NCBI RefSeq assembly: GCF_008369195.1
Contig: NZ_VOBC01000002.1
Coordinates: forward strand, 638,478 to 702,477
Source of the DNA: Sporosarcina sp. ANT_H38
GTDB lineage: Bacteria; Bacillota; Bacilli; Bacillales_A; Planococcaceae
Length of the DNA: 64,000 nucleotides
Reading direction: 5' to 3'
Within the stretch, counting starts at the first letter, position 1. Each line of letters opens with the position of its first letter. Positions 53,786-61,947 of the stretch are shown here, piece by piece. The translations under genes and the position numbers were made by a program. A model generated the notes under the pieces. The model was not told the DNA's origin. It did not search any database and saw only the letters and a list, made by a program, of their open reading frames with translations.

Positions 53786-55924
53786 ATGAAACCGGTCATC
53801 CTAGCCGAAAAGCCAAGTCAAGCGAAGGCATACGCAGACGCTTTTTCTGTGCGGCGACATGAAGGTTATTTGGAATTATTACCTTCTCCTATATTTTCAG
53901 AAGGTGCATATATTACATGGGGCATCGGCCACCTTGTCGAATTGAAGGAACCGAAAGAGTACGATCCTAAATGGGCCAAATGGTCGCTTGCAAGTTTGCC
54001 CATTTTGCCGGAACGCTATGAGTTTCAGGTCGCAAAAGGAAAAACCAAGCAGTTCGCCATTGTAAAAAAGCTGATTAAAGGCACCGACACTGTCATTAAC
54101 GCCTGTGACGTGGACCGCGAAGGATCGAATATCTTCTATAGCATTTATTATCAAACAGGCGCAAAAAACCAGACGATAAAACGACTTTGGATCAACTCGC
54201 TCGAAGTTGACGAGGTACGTAAAGGATTCGCGAATCTACAAGATAATCGCAAAGACCTCCTTATGTATGAAGAAGCGAAATCCCGGCAAATCAGCGACTG
54301 GCTCGTTGGAATGAATGGCTCCCGCCTTTATTCGCTTTTATTGCAGGCACGTGGCATTCGGGAAGTATTTTCAATTGGGCGTGTGCAATCCCCGACTGTT
54401 TACCTTATTTATCAGCGGCAAAAGGAAATTGAGGCATTCGTTTCTGAACCATTTTATGAAATCGAAGCGACGTTTATTGCTGCAAACGGGACATATAAAG
54501 GGAAGGCCAAAGCGAAGGATTCGAAGAGGGAAATTATCCGGGATCTTCTCGCAAAACATGACATTCATCCAAAATCACCTGGTGTCGTTACATCTGTAGA
54601 AACAGTTGATAAACGGACGCCGCCACCGCAGCTACATGCACTGTCTACGCTGCAAGCAACGGCAAATCGCTTATGGAAAACAAGTCCCGCGAATGTATTG
54701 AAGACCATGCAGGGACTCTATGAAAAGAAACTCGTGACTTATCCAAGGACGGATTCTCGGTATATAACGCCAAGTGAATTCACCTATCTAGCCGGACAAG
54801 TAACTGAATATCAGCAGCTTATTGGTCATACTTTCCCTGTCGCATCAATCGCTCCGAAAAAGCGCTATGTCGACAGTTCCAAAGTACAGGAACATTACGC
54901 AATCATTCCGACGAAGAAAATTCCGTCACAAGGCGTACTTGCAGGACTATCGACCATCGAACGGAACTTATATGAAGAAGTTGTCCGCACCACACTCGCT
55001 ATGTTCCATACTGATTACCTGTACACTGAAACGAAAGTGACGACCGATGTCAATAGGCTCCCCTTCTTCACAATAGGGAAGACGGAACGTGACAAAGGAT
55101 GGAAAGCGTTGTTCATCCGTTCAACGAAGGACAATGAAAAAGAAAAGGACGAGCCAACACTACCCCCACTCGCTATGCATGAACCGGTTGAAAGTGATAT
55201 CGCCATTAAAGAAGGCAAAACAATGCCGCCAAAACCGTATACAGAAGGCCAGCTAATTGCGATGATGAAAACATGCGGGAAACTCGTCGAAGATAAAAAA
55301 GAGACCGATATTTTGAAAGAAATTGAAGGACTCGGAACAGAGGCTACCCGAAGTGGAATCATTGAAACAATCAAACGGCACGGCTACATCGATGTAACAA
55401 AAAACATCGTTTCCATTACGGATAAAGGGCGCATTCTCTGTCAGGCAATCGAAGGAAATCTTCTCGCAAGCCCGTCCATGACAGCTAAATGGGAAGCGTA
55501 TTTGCGGAAAATCGGGAATGGCGAAGGAACACAGGAACGTTTTCTCGGAAGCATTGCGAAGTTCATCTATAGCTTATTGGAAGAAGTACCGGGTCAGCTG
55601 AAATCGCAGAAGATCGACATCAAACTGACCTCTACTGCCCCATCATCATCTGCGTCCGCTCACAATGGCATCGTACCATGCCCTGCTTGTAAACAGGGTA
55701 CAATCGTTGCGAGAAAAGAATTTTACGGTTGCAGCGCCTACGCAAGCGGCTGCAAGCAGACTTTTCCCGCTGTCTTTTTGAAAAAAAAGCTTACGCCCGC
55801 TCAAGTGAAACTTCTCTGTACGAAAGGCAAAACGAATGTTATAAAAGGTTTCGTCTCCAATTCTGACAAGAAATTTGATGCGAGCTTAACGCTTGTAAAC
55901 GGGAAAATAACGATTGAGTTCTAA
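53786..55924 (+). CDS. topB: DNA topoisomerase III
   Basis: 712 aa type IA topoisomerase that relaxes and decatenates DNA. The Toprim domain starts KPVILAEKPSQAKAYADAF, with the acidic triad region NACDVDREGSNIFY at about 105-118. The catalytic tyrosine is in LVTYPRTDSRYITPSEFTYL near residue 313, and the family motif GLGTEATRSGIIETIKRHGY near residue 513. A C-terminal zinc-like finger contains CPACKQGTI and CSAYASGCKQTF. AGAGGTG precedes the ATG. The first 330 bp are duplicated at 47471. Confidence 0.95.
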   Translation: MKPVILAEKPSQAKAYADAFSVRRHEGYLELLPSPIFSEGAYITWGIGHLVELKEPKEYDPKWAKWSLASLPILPERYEFQVAKGKTKQFAIVKKLIKGTDTVINACDVDREGSNIFYSIYYQTGAKNQTIKRLWINSLEVDEVRKGFANLQDNRKDLLMYEEAKSRQISDWLVGMNGSRLYSLLLQARGIREVFSIGRVQSPTVYLIYQRQKEIEAFVSEPFYEIEATFIAANGTYKGKAKAKDSKREIIRDLLAKHDIHPKSPGVVTSVETVDKRTPPPQLHALSTLQATANRLWKTSPANVLKTMQGLYEKKLVTYPRTDSRYITPSEFTYLAGQVTEYQQLIGHTFPVASIAPKKRYVDSSKVQEHYAIIPTKKIPSQGVLAGLSTIERNLYEEVVRTTLAMFHTDYLYTETKVTTDVNRLPFFTIGKTERDKGWKALFIRSTKDNEKEKDEPTLPPLAMHEPVESDIAIKEGKTMPPKPYTEGQLIAMMKTCGKLVEDKKETDILKEIEGLGTEATRSGIIETIKRHGYIDVTKNIVSITDKGRILCQAIEGNLLASPSMTAKWEAYLRKIGNGEGTQERFLGSIAKFIYSLLEEVPGQLKSQKIDIKLTSTAPSSSASAHNGIVPCPACKQGTIVARKEFYGCSAYASGCKQTFPAVFLKKKLTPAQVKLLCTKGKTNVIKGFVSNSDKKFDASLTLVNGKITIEF

Positions 55925-55938
55925 GAGAAAATATCTTC

Positions 55939-55984
55939 AAAAGATATTCAACCCAAAATCTAATGGGTTGGATATCTTTTTTTA
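55939..55984 (+). terminator. Terminator of topB
   Basis: AAAGATATTCAACCCA/TGGGTTGGATATCTTT stem followed by TTTTTT. Confidence 0.9.
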
Positions 55985-55996
55985 TCGGTTCAATTA

Positions 55997-56025
55997 GGTT
56001 AACTATATAAAATTATAAGTTGACA
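55997..56025 (+). promoter_or_regulatory. BirA-like operator overlapping the bioY promoter
   Basis: GGTTAAC - 15 nt - GTTGACA matches the spacing and half-sites of the Firmicutes BirA operator (GTTAAC-N15-GTTAAC with flanking T/A). The right half-site contains TTGACA (56020-56025), a good -35, with TAAGAT as a -10 18 nt further on (56044-56049), so BirA bound to biotinyl-AMP would block the promoter. Confidence 0.7.
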
Positions 56026-56089
56026 CAAATGCTAGATTGCGCTTAAGATAATCGATATGAACTAATTAACCTATGTTTGGAGATGTATT

Positions 56090-56641
56090 ATGAAAATTAG
56101 AGAAATGACATATGTCGCTTTATTTGCCGCAATTATGGGAGCATTAGGTTTACTTCCTCCTATCTTTCTGACATTTACACCTGTTCCGATTACGCTCCAA
56201 ACAATCGGGGTGTTGCTTGCTGGAGGTATTCTAGGTGCACGATTGGGAGCAATCAGTCAAATTGTTTTCTTATTGCTCGTTGCTGCAGGGCTTCCCCTCT
56301 TGTCTGGTGGACGAGGTGGCCTCAGTGTATTTGTCGGACCAAGTGCAGGTTATTTACTATCCTATCCTATAACAGCATTTTGCTTAGGTACAATTCAATC
56401 CCGCTTCAAAGAAGTTAAGATAGCTACTATTTTACCTATCAATTTGACTGTCGGTATTTTCCTGATTTATTTGTTTGGAATACCCGTACAAGCTTTCGTT
56501 ATGAATATTGATCTGTTGCTTGCAGTCAAGATGAGTCTTGTCTACTTGCCTGGCGATATTATCAAAGCGACTCTAGCAACGTTTCTAATCGTAAAAATAA
56601 AGAAGTATCCCATTTTTAACAGAAAATTACTTTTCAATTAA
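56090..56641 (+). CDS. bioY: Biotin transporter BioY (YhfU-like)
   Basis: 183 aa S-component membrane protein for biotin uptake. Six transmembrane segments; signatures ALFAAIMGALGLLPPIFLTF, PVPITLQTIGVLLAGGILGA (residues 33-52), LLVAAGLPLLSGGRGGLSVF (residues 65-84) and GPSAGYLLSYPITAF. It may work alone or with a shared ECF energy module. It heads an operon with the acyl-CoA ligase and thiolase genes, the same order as yhfU-yhfT-yhfS in B. subtilis. TTTGGAGATGTATT precedes the ATG. Confidence 0.92.
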   Translation: MKIREMTYVALFAAIMGALGLLPPIFLTFTPVPITLQTIGVLLAGGILGARLGAISQIVFLLLVAAGLPLLSGGRGGLSVFVGPSAGYLLSYPITAFCLGTIQSRFKEVKIATILPINLTVGIFLIYLFGIPVQAFVMNIDLLLAVKMSLVYLPGDIIKATLATFLIVKIKKYPIFNRKLLFN

Positions 56642-56667
56642 GATAAGAAATTTTAATTTTTTTTAAT

Positions 56668-56712
56668 CAGGTTGCTGTCCGGGCTAGACGGCGCCTCGCG
56701 CTTTTCTTTCAA
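56668..56712. repeat. Short copy of the AAAAGCGCxAGGCGCC element
   Basis: On the minus strand GAAAGAAAAGCGCGAGGCGC continues to CCGTCTAGCCCGGACAGC. It lies within the operon, between bioY and the ligase gene, and ends just before the ligase ribosome binding site. Confidence 0.6.
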
Positions 56713-56726
56713 AAAGGAGAATTCAT

Positions 56727-58193
56727 GTGCCAACAATTACAAGTTCCTATCAACAGCAAGTCATCAGCAATCCTGACAAAATTGCTATTCAAACAGCTTC
56801 AGAGGCGATTACATACCGCGATTGGTATACAGTCGTTTGCAAAACAGCAAATTGGTTACATTTAATGACTGCTCCCCGCGACGCCATCGGCATTTTCATG
56901 CCGAACAGTATTGCTTTTCTTCAACTTTTCACAGGCGCCGCCATGGCTGGTCGTATTGCCGCCACATTTGACGCTAAATGGAAGCCAGCAGAGCTTGAAC
57001 AGCGTTTAGCAATCTCTTCCCCATCAGTCGTTATTACAACCGCCGAATTGGTTGAGCGCATAAGAAGCAAGGAGTCCACTATCATTATTTGGGAAGATGC
57101 TTTGGTGCAAATCCTCCAATGTGATTCTTCATGGTGTGAAAATGTCGAAGGGGAAATGCCATTTTACATGGGCTTCACCTCTGGAACAACTGGTGTCCCG
57201 AAAGCCTTTATCCGTTCACATGATTCATGGATTGCTAGTTTCAAATGCAGCCGACACGATTTTCATATTAACGAAACAGATCACGTTTTGATCCCGGGTG
57301 CACTCATCCATTCCCATTTTCTTTACGGGGCAATCAGCGTATTGTATTTAGGTGGAACAATTTATCTGCTAGATAAATTTTCGCCTAAACTTTCACTGAA
57401 CTTCATCGAAAACTACCCGATAACAATGCTTTATGTCGTACCTACAATGGTAGAGGCGATGCTATTAGAAGACATTATCATCGATAAACCCATACAAATC
57501 ATATCTTCTGGAGCGAAATGGGAAGTAGATTCAAAACAAAAAATCCAGGAGCAGTTCCTTCATATAAAGATGTTCGAGTTTTACGGAGCGAGTGAACTAA
57601 GTTTTGTATCTTTTTTATGTAATGACTCCGATAAGGACAAACTTGGTTCAGTAGGAAAACCATTTCATAACGTTGAAATTCAAATCAGACATACACATCT
57701 CCATGAAACATCAGTGCGAGAAGTTGGAACGATTTTTGTCAGGAGCCCAATGCTTTTTGACGGCTATATTCATCCCGAATCACGTTCCATTCATTCAATA
57801 AAAGATGACAAAGGTTGGATAACTGTGGACGATATGGGCTACTTGGATGAAGACGGTTACTTATACATCGTCGGGCGGGAGAAAAACATGATCTTATACG
57901 GTGGAGTGAATGTATTTCCTGAAGAAATCGAAACAGTCCTGCTGAAACATCCGGACGTGGAAGTAGCAGCTGTCGTTGGCATGACTGATCCATACTGGGG
58001 ACAAATACCGGTTGCCGTCATAAAAGGACACGCATCCAAGAAGGCATTAAAAAAGCTTTGTATGGAAAATCTGTCCTCTCATAAAATTCCCCGTAAATGG
58101 TTTTTCGTCGAAGAGATTCCCCATACAACTAGCGGTAAGATTGCCCGCATGCTTGTTGAGCAATTAATCGAAACCGAGGTGATTAAAAATTAA
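56727..58193 (+). CDS. yhfT: AMP-forming acyl-CoA ligase (YhfT-like)
   Basis: 488 aa adenylate-forming enzyme that activates a carboxylic acid to its CoA ester. P-loop GFTSGTTGVPKAFIRSHDSW near residue 150, adenine-binding MFEFYGASELSFVSF near residue 283, hinge and core GWITVDDMGYLDEDGYLYIV then GREKNMILYGGVNVFPEE, and the catalytic Lys in TTSGKIARM near the C terminus. The start is GTG with AAAGGAG at 7 nt; an ATG overlapping it is out of frame. It is in the BirA-type operon, so its substrate may be a biotin-related or pimelate-like acid (inference). Confidence 0.88.
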   Translation: MPTITSSYQQQVISNPDKIAIQTASEAITYRDWYTVVCKTANWLHLMTAPRDAIGIFMPNSIAFLQLFTGAAMAGRIAATFDAKWKPAELEQRLAISSPSVVITTAELVERIRSKESTIIIWEDALVQILQCDSSWCENVEGEMPFYMGFTSGTTGVPKAFIRSHDSWIASFKCSRHDFHINETDHVLIPGALIHSHFLYGAISVLYLGGTIYLLDKFSPKLSLNFIENYPITMLYVVPTMVEAMLLEDIIIDKPIQIISSGAKWEVDSKQKIQEQFLHIKMFEFYGASELSFVSFLCNDSDKDKLGSVGKPFHNVEIQIRHTHLHETSVREVGTIFVRSPMLFDGYIHPESRSIHSIKDDKGWITVDDMGYLDEDGYLYIVGREKNMILYGGVNVFPEEIETVLLKHPDVEVAAVVGMTDPYWGQIPVAVIKGHASKKALKKLCMENLSSHKIPRKWFFVEEIPHTTSGKIARMLVEQLIETEVIKN

Positions 58194-59286
58194 CAGAGCG
58201 GTTATCGTAAAAGCGAAACGGACACCTATTGGAAAAAAAAACGGGGTATTCCAAGATATCGAACCTCATATTCTTGCGGCTCCTCTTCTCCGAGAATTGT
58301 CGACGCAGATTACACATGAATTAGACGAAATCATCTTCGGAAACGTTATAGGACCTGGAGGGAATATTGCACGTTTGTCTGCGTTGGAATCAGGGCTTCC
58401 TTTATCAATAGCTGGTATGACGATTGATAGACAGTGCAGCGCGGGCCTAGAAGCCATTCGGACGGCGTGCCATTTCATACAAGGTAAAGCAGGTAACTGT
58501 TACATTGCGGGCGGTGTGGAAAGCGCTAGCACTTCCCCATTTCTGAAGAGGGCTCGATTTTCTCCTGACCGTTTAGGCGATCCTGATATGGGTGTGGCTG
58601 CAGAAAATGTCGCACAAAAATATAAAATTACTAAAGAGATGCAAGATGATTATGCACTCCTAAGCTATACGCGTAGCTGGCATGCTTTTCAGGAGGGTTT
58701 ATATGTACCCGAAATTATTAAATTTGAAGAAATGAATATAGATGAAAGCTTCTATAAAGAACGCAATATGGAAAAACTGCTGAAACGCGCAAAACCTATT
58801 TTCATAAAAGATGCCGGTACAGTTACTGCTGCAAATAGTTGTGGCATTAATGACGGGGCTGCTGCAGTATTGGTCATGGAAGAAGGGCTAGCGAAAGAAC
58901 TACACATGAAACCCATTCTACGTTTCGTCGACAGTGAAGTGAGTGGTATACACCCTAATTTTCCTGGTATTTCTCCAGTTCCTGCAATCCAAAAGTTATT
59001 GAATCGGAGTGGTCTGTCGATTGAGGATATCGACTTATTTGAAATAAACGAAGCCTTCGCTTCAAAAATTGTTGCATGCGCGCAGGAATTATCGATTCCG
59101 TACGAAAAACTAAATGTTTCCGGTGGTGCTTTGACAATGGGACATCCTTATGGAGCTTCCGGTGCAATTCTGGTCACCCGGCTATTTTATGAAGTGCAAA
59201 GAAGAAAAGGGATGAAATATGTGCTCGCTTCCATTGGAAGTGCCGGGGGCGTTGGTCTCGCTGTTTTATTTGAGATGATTCTATGA
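58189..59286 (+). CDS. yhfS: Thiolase-family acyltransferase (YhfS-like), apparent ATT start
   Basis: 365 aa if translation starts at ATT 58189: NRAVIVKAKRTPIGKKNGVF is the usual thiolase N terminus. GAGGTG lies 7 nt upstream and no ATG, GTG or TTG occurs in frame before 58297, which would remove 36 conserved residues. Active-site motifs: MTIDRQCSAGLEAIRTACHF (nucleophilic Cys), FEINEAFASK, GGALTMGHPYGASGAI (His). The second catalytic Cys (CxGxG) is replaced: LASIGSAGGVGLAV. It overlaps the ligase stop by 5 bp. It likely acts on acyl-CoA made by the ligase. Confidence 0.85.
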   Translation: MNRAVIVKAKRTPIGKKNGVFQDIEPHILAAPLLRELSTQITHELDEIIFGNVIGPGGNIARLSALESGLPLSIAGMTIDRQCSAGLEAIRTACHFIQGKAGNCYIAGGVESASTSPFLKRARFSPDRLGDPDMGVAAENVAQKYKITKEMQDDYALLSYTRSWHAFQEGLYVPEIIKFEEMNIDESFYKERNMEKLLKRAKPIFIKDAGTVTAANSCGINDGAAAVLVMEEGLAKELHMKPILRFVDSEVSGIHPNFPGISPVPAIQKLLNRSGLSIEDIDLFEINEAFASKIVACAQELSIPYEKLNVSGGALTMGHPYGASGAILVTRLFYEVQRRKGMKYVLASIGSAGGVGLAVLFEMIL

Positions 59287-59678
59287 AAACAGAAAAACAG
59301 TCGTTCATTTTCCAGAAAGAACAAGTACAGGAATATGTACAAATGCTTGGAGACTCAAATCCCGCCTATGAAAGTGAAACAAAAGCGCAAAATCTTGGGT
59401 TTCAAACCATTCCTATCCCGCCCACAATGCCAATGACTCTTTATAACTCATTCGAAATACCATGGACGCTACAAGCACCGGTTATCCTTCGTAAACAACG
59501 GTGCATAAATCACACCAAAATGTACATTGATGAAGTATATACTGGTTTTATTTCATTATCAGTTGTCAAAGTAAAAAAAGGTCATACATTCAGCAAACAA
59601 ACTCTTTTTTTATACAATGAAGAGGGATATCTGTGTTTTAGCGGGATCTCCCAAATTGTTTCAGGTGAATTAGTATGA
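59283..59678 (+). CDS. MaoC-like (hot-dog fold) N-terminal half protein
   Basis: 131 aa resembling the N-terminal half of two-domain MaoC-type hydratases: FQKEQVQEYVQMLGDSNPAY, then AQNLGFQTIPIPPTMPMTLY. The Asp/His catalytic pair of hydratases is not present (SNPAY in place of NPIH). It probably forms a complex with the next protein, as in FAS1_DH-like dehydratase pairs. It overlaps the thiolase gene by 4 bp (ATGA). Confidence 0.75.
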   Translation: MKTEKQSFIFQKEQVQEYVQMLGDSNPAYESETKAQNLGFQTIPIPPTMPMTLYNSFEIPWTLQAPVILRKQRCINHTKMYIDEVYTGFISLSVVKVKKGHTFSKQTLFLYNEEGYLCFSGISQIVSGELV

Positions 59679-60019
59679 ATGAAATCCAGTTGATTTTAAC
59701 CCAGCAAGAAATTGAAAACTATGCCGAGATTTCCGGAGATTATAACCCAATCCATCTAGATGAAGAACAAGCAATGAAGCATGGATTTTCAAGAAGAATT
59801 GCACATGGTATGCTGATAATGGGGAAAGCTTGGAGTAATGTTTCAAACTCTTTGTTAACACCTACTCATTTCCCAAAAGAATACGAACTTGATTTTTATT
59901 CCCCAATCCACGCCGAAGAAATTGTAACTCTACGTATCAAACTTGACGCAGATAAACTTCAAATTGAAGGAATATGCAATGGGAAGATCGTTATTAAAGG
60001 ATCAATTATTGTAACCTAA
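59675..60019 (+). CDS. MaoC-like enoyl-CoA hydratase/dehydratase
   Basis: 114 aa hot-dog protein with the complete hydratase motif YAEISGDYNPIHLDEEQAMK (catalytic Asp and His near residues 23 and 28) followed by HGFSRRIAHGMLIMGKAW. It should hydrate or dehydrate a (3R)-hydroxyacyl-CoA. It overlaps the preceding gene by 4 bp and ends the operon before a terminator. B. subtilis yhfUTS lacks, to my knowledge, this pair at the same place. Confidence 0.83.
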   Translation: MNEIQLILTQQEIENYAEISGDYNPIHLDEEQAMKHGFSRRIAHGMLIMGKAWSNVSNSLLTPTHFPKEYELDFYSPIHAEEIVTLRIKLDADKLQIEGICNGKIVIKGSIIVT

Positions 60020-60034
60020 ATTATAATCACATAC

Positions 60035-60074
60035 AAAAAACCACTTCCCGAAATTGACGGAAGTGATTTTTTTG
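60035..60074. terminator. Bidirectional terminator
   Basis: CCACTTCC/GGAAGTGA stem with A and T runs, between convergent genes. Confidence 0.85.
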
Positions 60075-60090
60075 ATTTGACTAAATCGAT

Positions 60091-60492
60091 TCATTTTTTC
60101 GAGCTTTGTTTTTCAGTTAAAAATGTAATAACGACAAACAATGCAAAGCTGATGAGTAAAATTGTTCCTCCAACGATGTAAAGAATAAGCGACAGTGTTT
60201 CATTCACCCCAAATGGTCTCATAAACTGTAGCCACATACCTGATGTCAGACCGATTGCTCCAATAATTCCCGTCCAACCATGAATCGCAACCAATTTTTT
60301 CGCCCGAACTTTGTAAATCCGGTAGAAAACTCCCCAAGCAAATAGAGACAACCAACCAACTAATAGAATATGCGCGTGAATCGGTCGAAATGCTGGCGAT
60401 CCGGCCCCTGCCATATGTGAACCTAATACTGTACCGATCAAACCAAAAATTGCCGCTACACGAATCAAGCGTAAACTCCATTTTTCCTCCAT
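60091..60492 (-). CDS. Small membrane protein related to cytochrome oxidase subunit I
   Basis: 133 aa with four transmembrane helices. HAHILLVGWLSLFAWGVFYR (near residue 39) and IHGWTGIIGAIGLTSGMWLQ (near residue 69) resemble two helices of heme-copper (cbb3-type) subunit I, including the heme-ligand-like histidines, but most of the oxidase is missing. Short proteins of this kind are common in Bacillales and unassigned. AGGAGGAAT precedes the ATG. Confidence 0.7.
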   Translation of the reverse strand: MEEKWSLRLIRVAAIFGLIGTVLGSHMAGAGSPAFRPIHAHILLVGWLSLFAWGVFYRIYKVRAKKLVAIHGWTGIIGAIGLTSGMWLQFMRPFGVNETLSLILYIVGGTILLISFALFVVITFLTEKQSSKK

Positions 60493-60567
60493 AATAAATT
60501 CCTCCTATACTGTAGATCTTATACCCTTATCTTATACATTCTACATGAACGGAAAGTGAACAGGACA

Positions 60568-61947
60568 TTACAACTTCGGAAACACAACAGTAAAAGTGGT
60601 GCCTTGCCCTTTTTGACTAACAACGTCAATTGTTCCACCATGTAATTTCACGACTTGTTGGACAATGGATAATCCAAGTCCAGTTCCTCCTGTTTCCTGC
60701 GTTCTCGAATCATCAGCTCTGTAAAAACGGTCAAAGATGCGCTTAAGCTCTTCTTCATCGATGCCTATTCCGTTATCTTTGACAATGACCTTAACTTGAT
60801 CCGATTGCTCCGTTAACACAACTTCAATCGTCCCGCCAATCTCTGTATACTTTAGCGCATTCGTTAACAAGTTCTCCCACACTTTTTCAAGAAATGCAGG
60901 ATCTCCAGTGAAACGAACCTCCTCAATATCCATTTCTAACGTCATTTCCTTCTCTTCCAGCAACCATCTATACTTGCGAACTATCTCCTTTAGCTGCTTG
61001 TCCAATTCAAAAGTCCTTTTTTCCAGTGGGGATGATAACTGATCGAGTGATGTAAGAAGCAATAGCTGTTTTGTTAATGAAGACAATCGTTCCGTTTCGG
61101 ATTGGATAACAGTCGCATAATTTTTCCGTGAATCTTCAGTGAGCTTATCGTCCAACAGAAGCTCCGCATATCCTTTAATATTTAGCAATGGCGACTGGAA
61201 ATCATGCGACACATCACTTATGAATTCTTTGCGTATCCGATCATTTTCGCTCAGTTTCTTCGTCATGAGTTGAAAACTTTTCGCAAGCTGACCGATTTCA
61301 TCTCTTCGATTAATATCGAGCGTCCTAGCAAATTTTTCTTCCCCAACTTCTTTCGTAGCGGCCGTTAACTCCGTAATTGGGTCAATCAACATTTTAGCCA
61401 CAATCAACATCGCCAGTAAACTGAAAACCGCCATGATAAGCACCATCCCGCCAAGGATATAATGCACTTCTGTAAAAAGCATCTTAATATCAGGTCGTAG
61501 AAAAAGGGCATACGTTTCCCCATTGAATTTAAATGGTACCCCGACCGTATTTGCTAATTCATTCGAGAAAAAACCGGTTACAAACGTTTCACTCGGGAGA
61601 TCTCTCATCCCGTGATATACGTCACCATTCAAAACCCGGTCTATAACTTTGCTTGAAAGATTTTCTTCCCGAAACGCTTCTCCGTACATTGTGACTTCTT
61701 GCTGTTCATTGACAACGTAGAGCTTATATCCGACCGCAGATTGCGTTTCAAAGTAGTTTATCAGATCTAATTCCTTATCTGATTCAATGAACGACGCAAT
61801 ACTTTTTGCGATGCTCATATTTTTCTCATCGTTCTGCCCTTTCAGTTGCTGATGGTAATATGTATTGACCGCGAGAAACGCAATAAGAGCACTCGCTATC
61901 ATGATAACCGCCGTCATCGCGATGAATTTCCCGTATAATGATCTCAT
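60568..61947 (-). CDS. Sensor histidine kinase with HAMP domain
   Basis: 459 aa membrane kinase. TM1 is at about 9-28, with an extracellular sensor of about 130 residues, TM2 at about 158-185, then HAMP (LIDPITELTAATKEVGEEKF, DEIGQLAKSFQLMTKKL). The HisKA box is ISDVSHDFQSPLLNIKGYAE (His near residue 246), followed by an HATPase domain with N-box ENLLTNALKYTE and GGTGLGLSIVQQVVKLHGGT. The HDFQSP variant of the H-box replaces the usual HELRTP. It overlaps the regulator gene by 4 bp. Confidence 0.92.
   Translation of the reverse strand: MRSLYGKFIAMTAVIMIASALIAFLAVNTYYHQQLKGQNDEKNMSIAKSIASFIESDKELDLINYFETQSAVGYKLYVVNEQQEVTMYGEAFREENLSSKVIDRVLNGDVYHGMRDLPSETFVTGFFSNELANTVGVPFKFNGETYALFLRPDIKMLFTEVHYILGGMVLIMAVFSLLAMLIVAKMLIDPITELTAATKEVGEEKFARTLDINRRDEIGQLAKSFQLMTKKLSENDRIRKEFISDVSHDFQSPLLNIKGYAELLLDDKLTEDSRKNYATVIQSETERLSSLTKQLLLLTSLDQLSSPLEKRTFELDKQLKEIVRKYRWLLEEKEMTLEMDIEEVRFTGDPAFLEKVWENLLTNALKYTEIGGTIEVVLTEQSDQVKVIVKDNGIGIDEEELKRIFDRFYRADDSRTQETGGTGLGLSIVQQVVKLHGGTIDVVSQKGQGTTFTVVFPKL

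Noticed and set aside
60091-60492. Functional cytochrome oxidase subunit I
   Set aside because: Only four helices; lacks the copper centre and most heme ligands, so only a distant relation is claimed.
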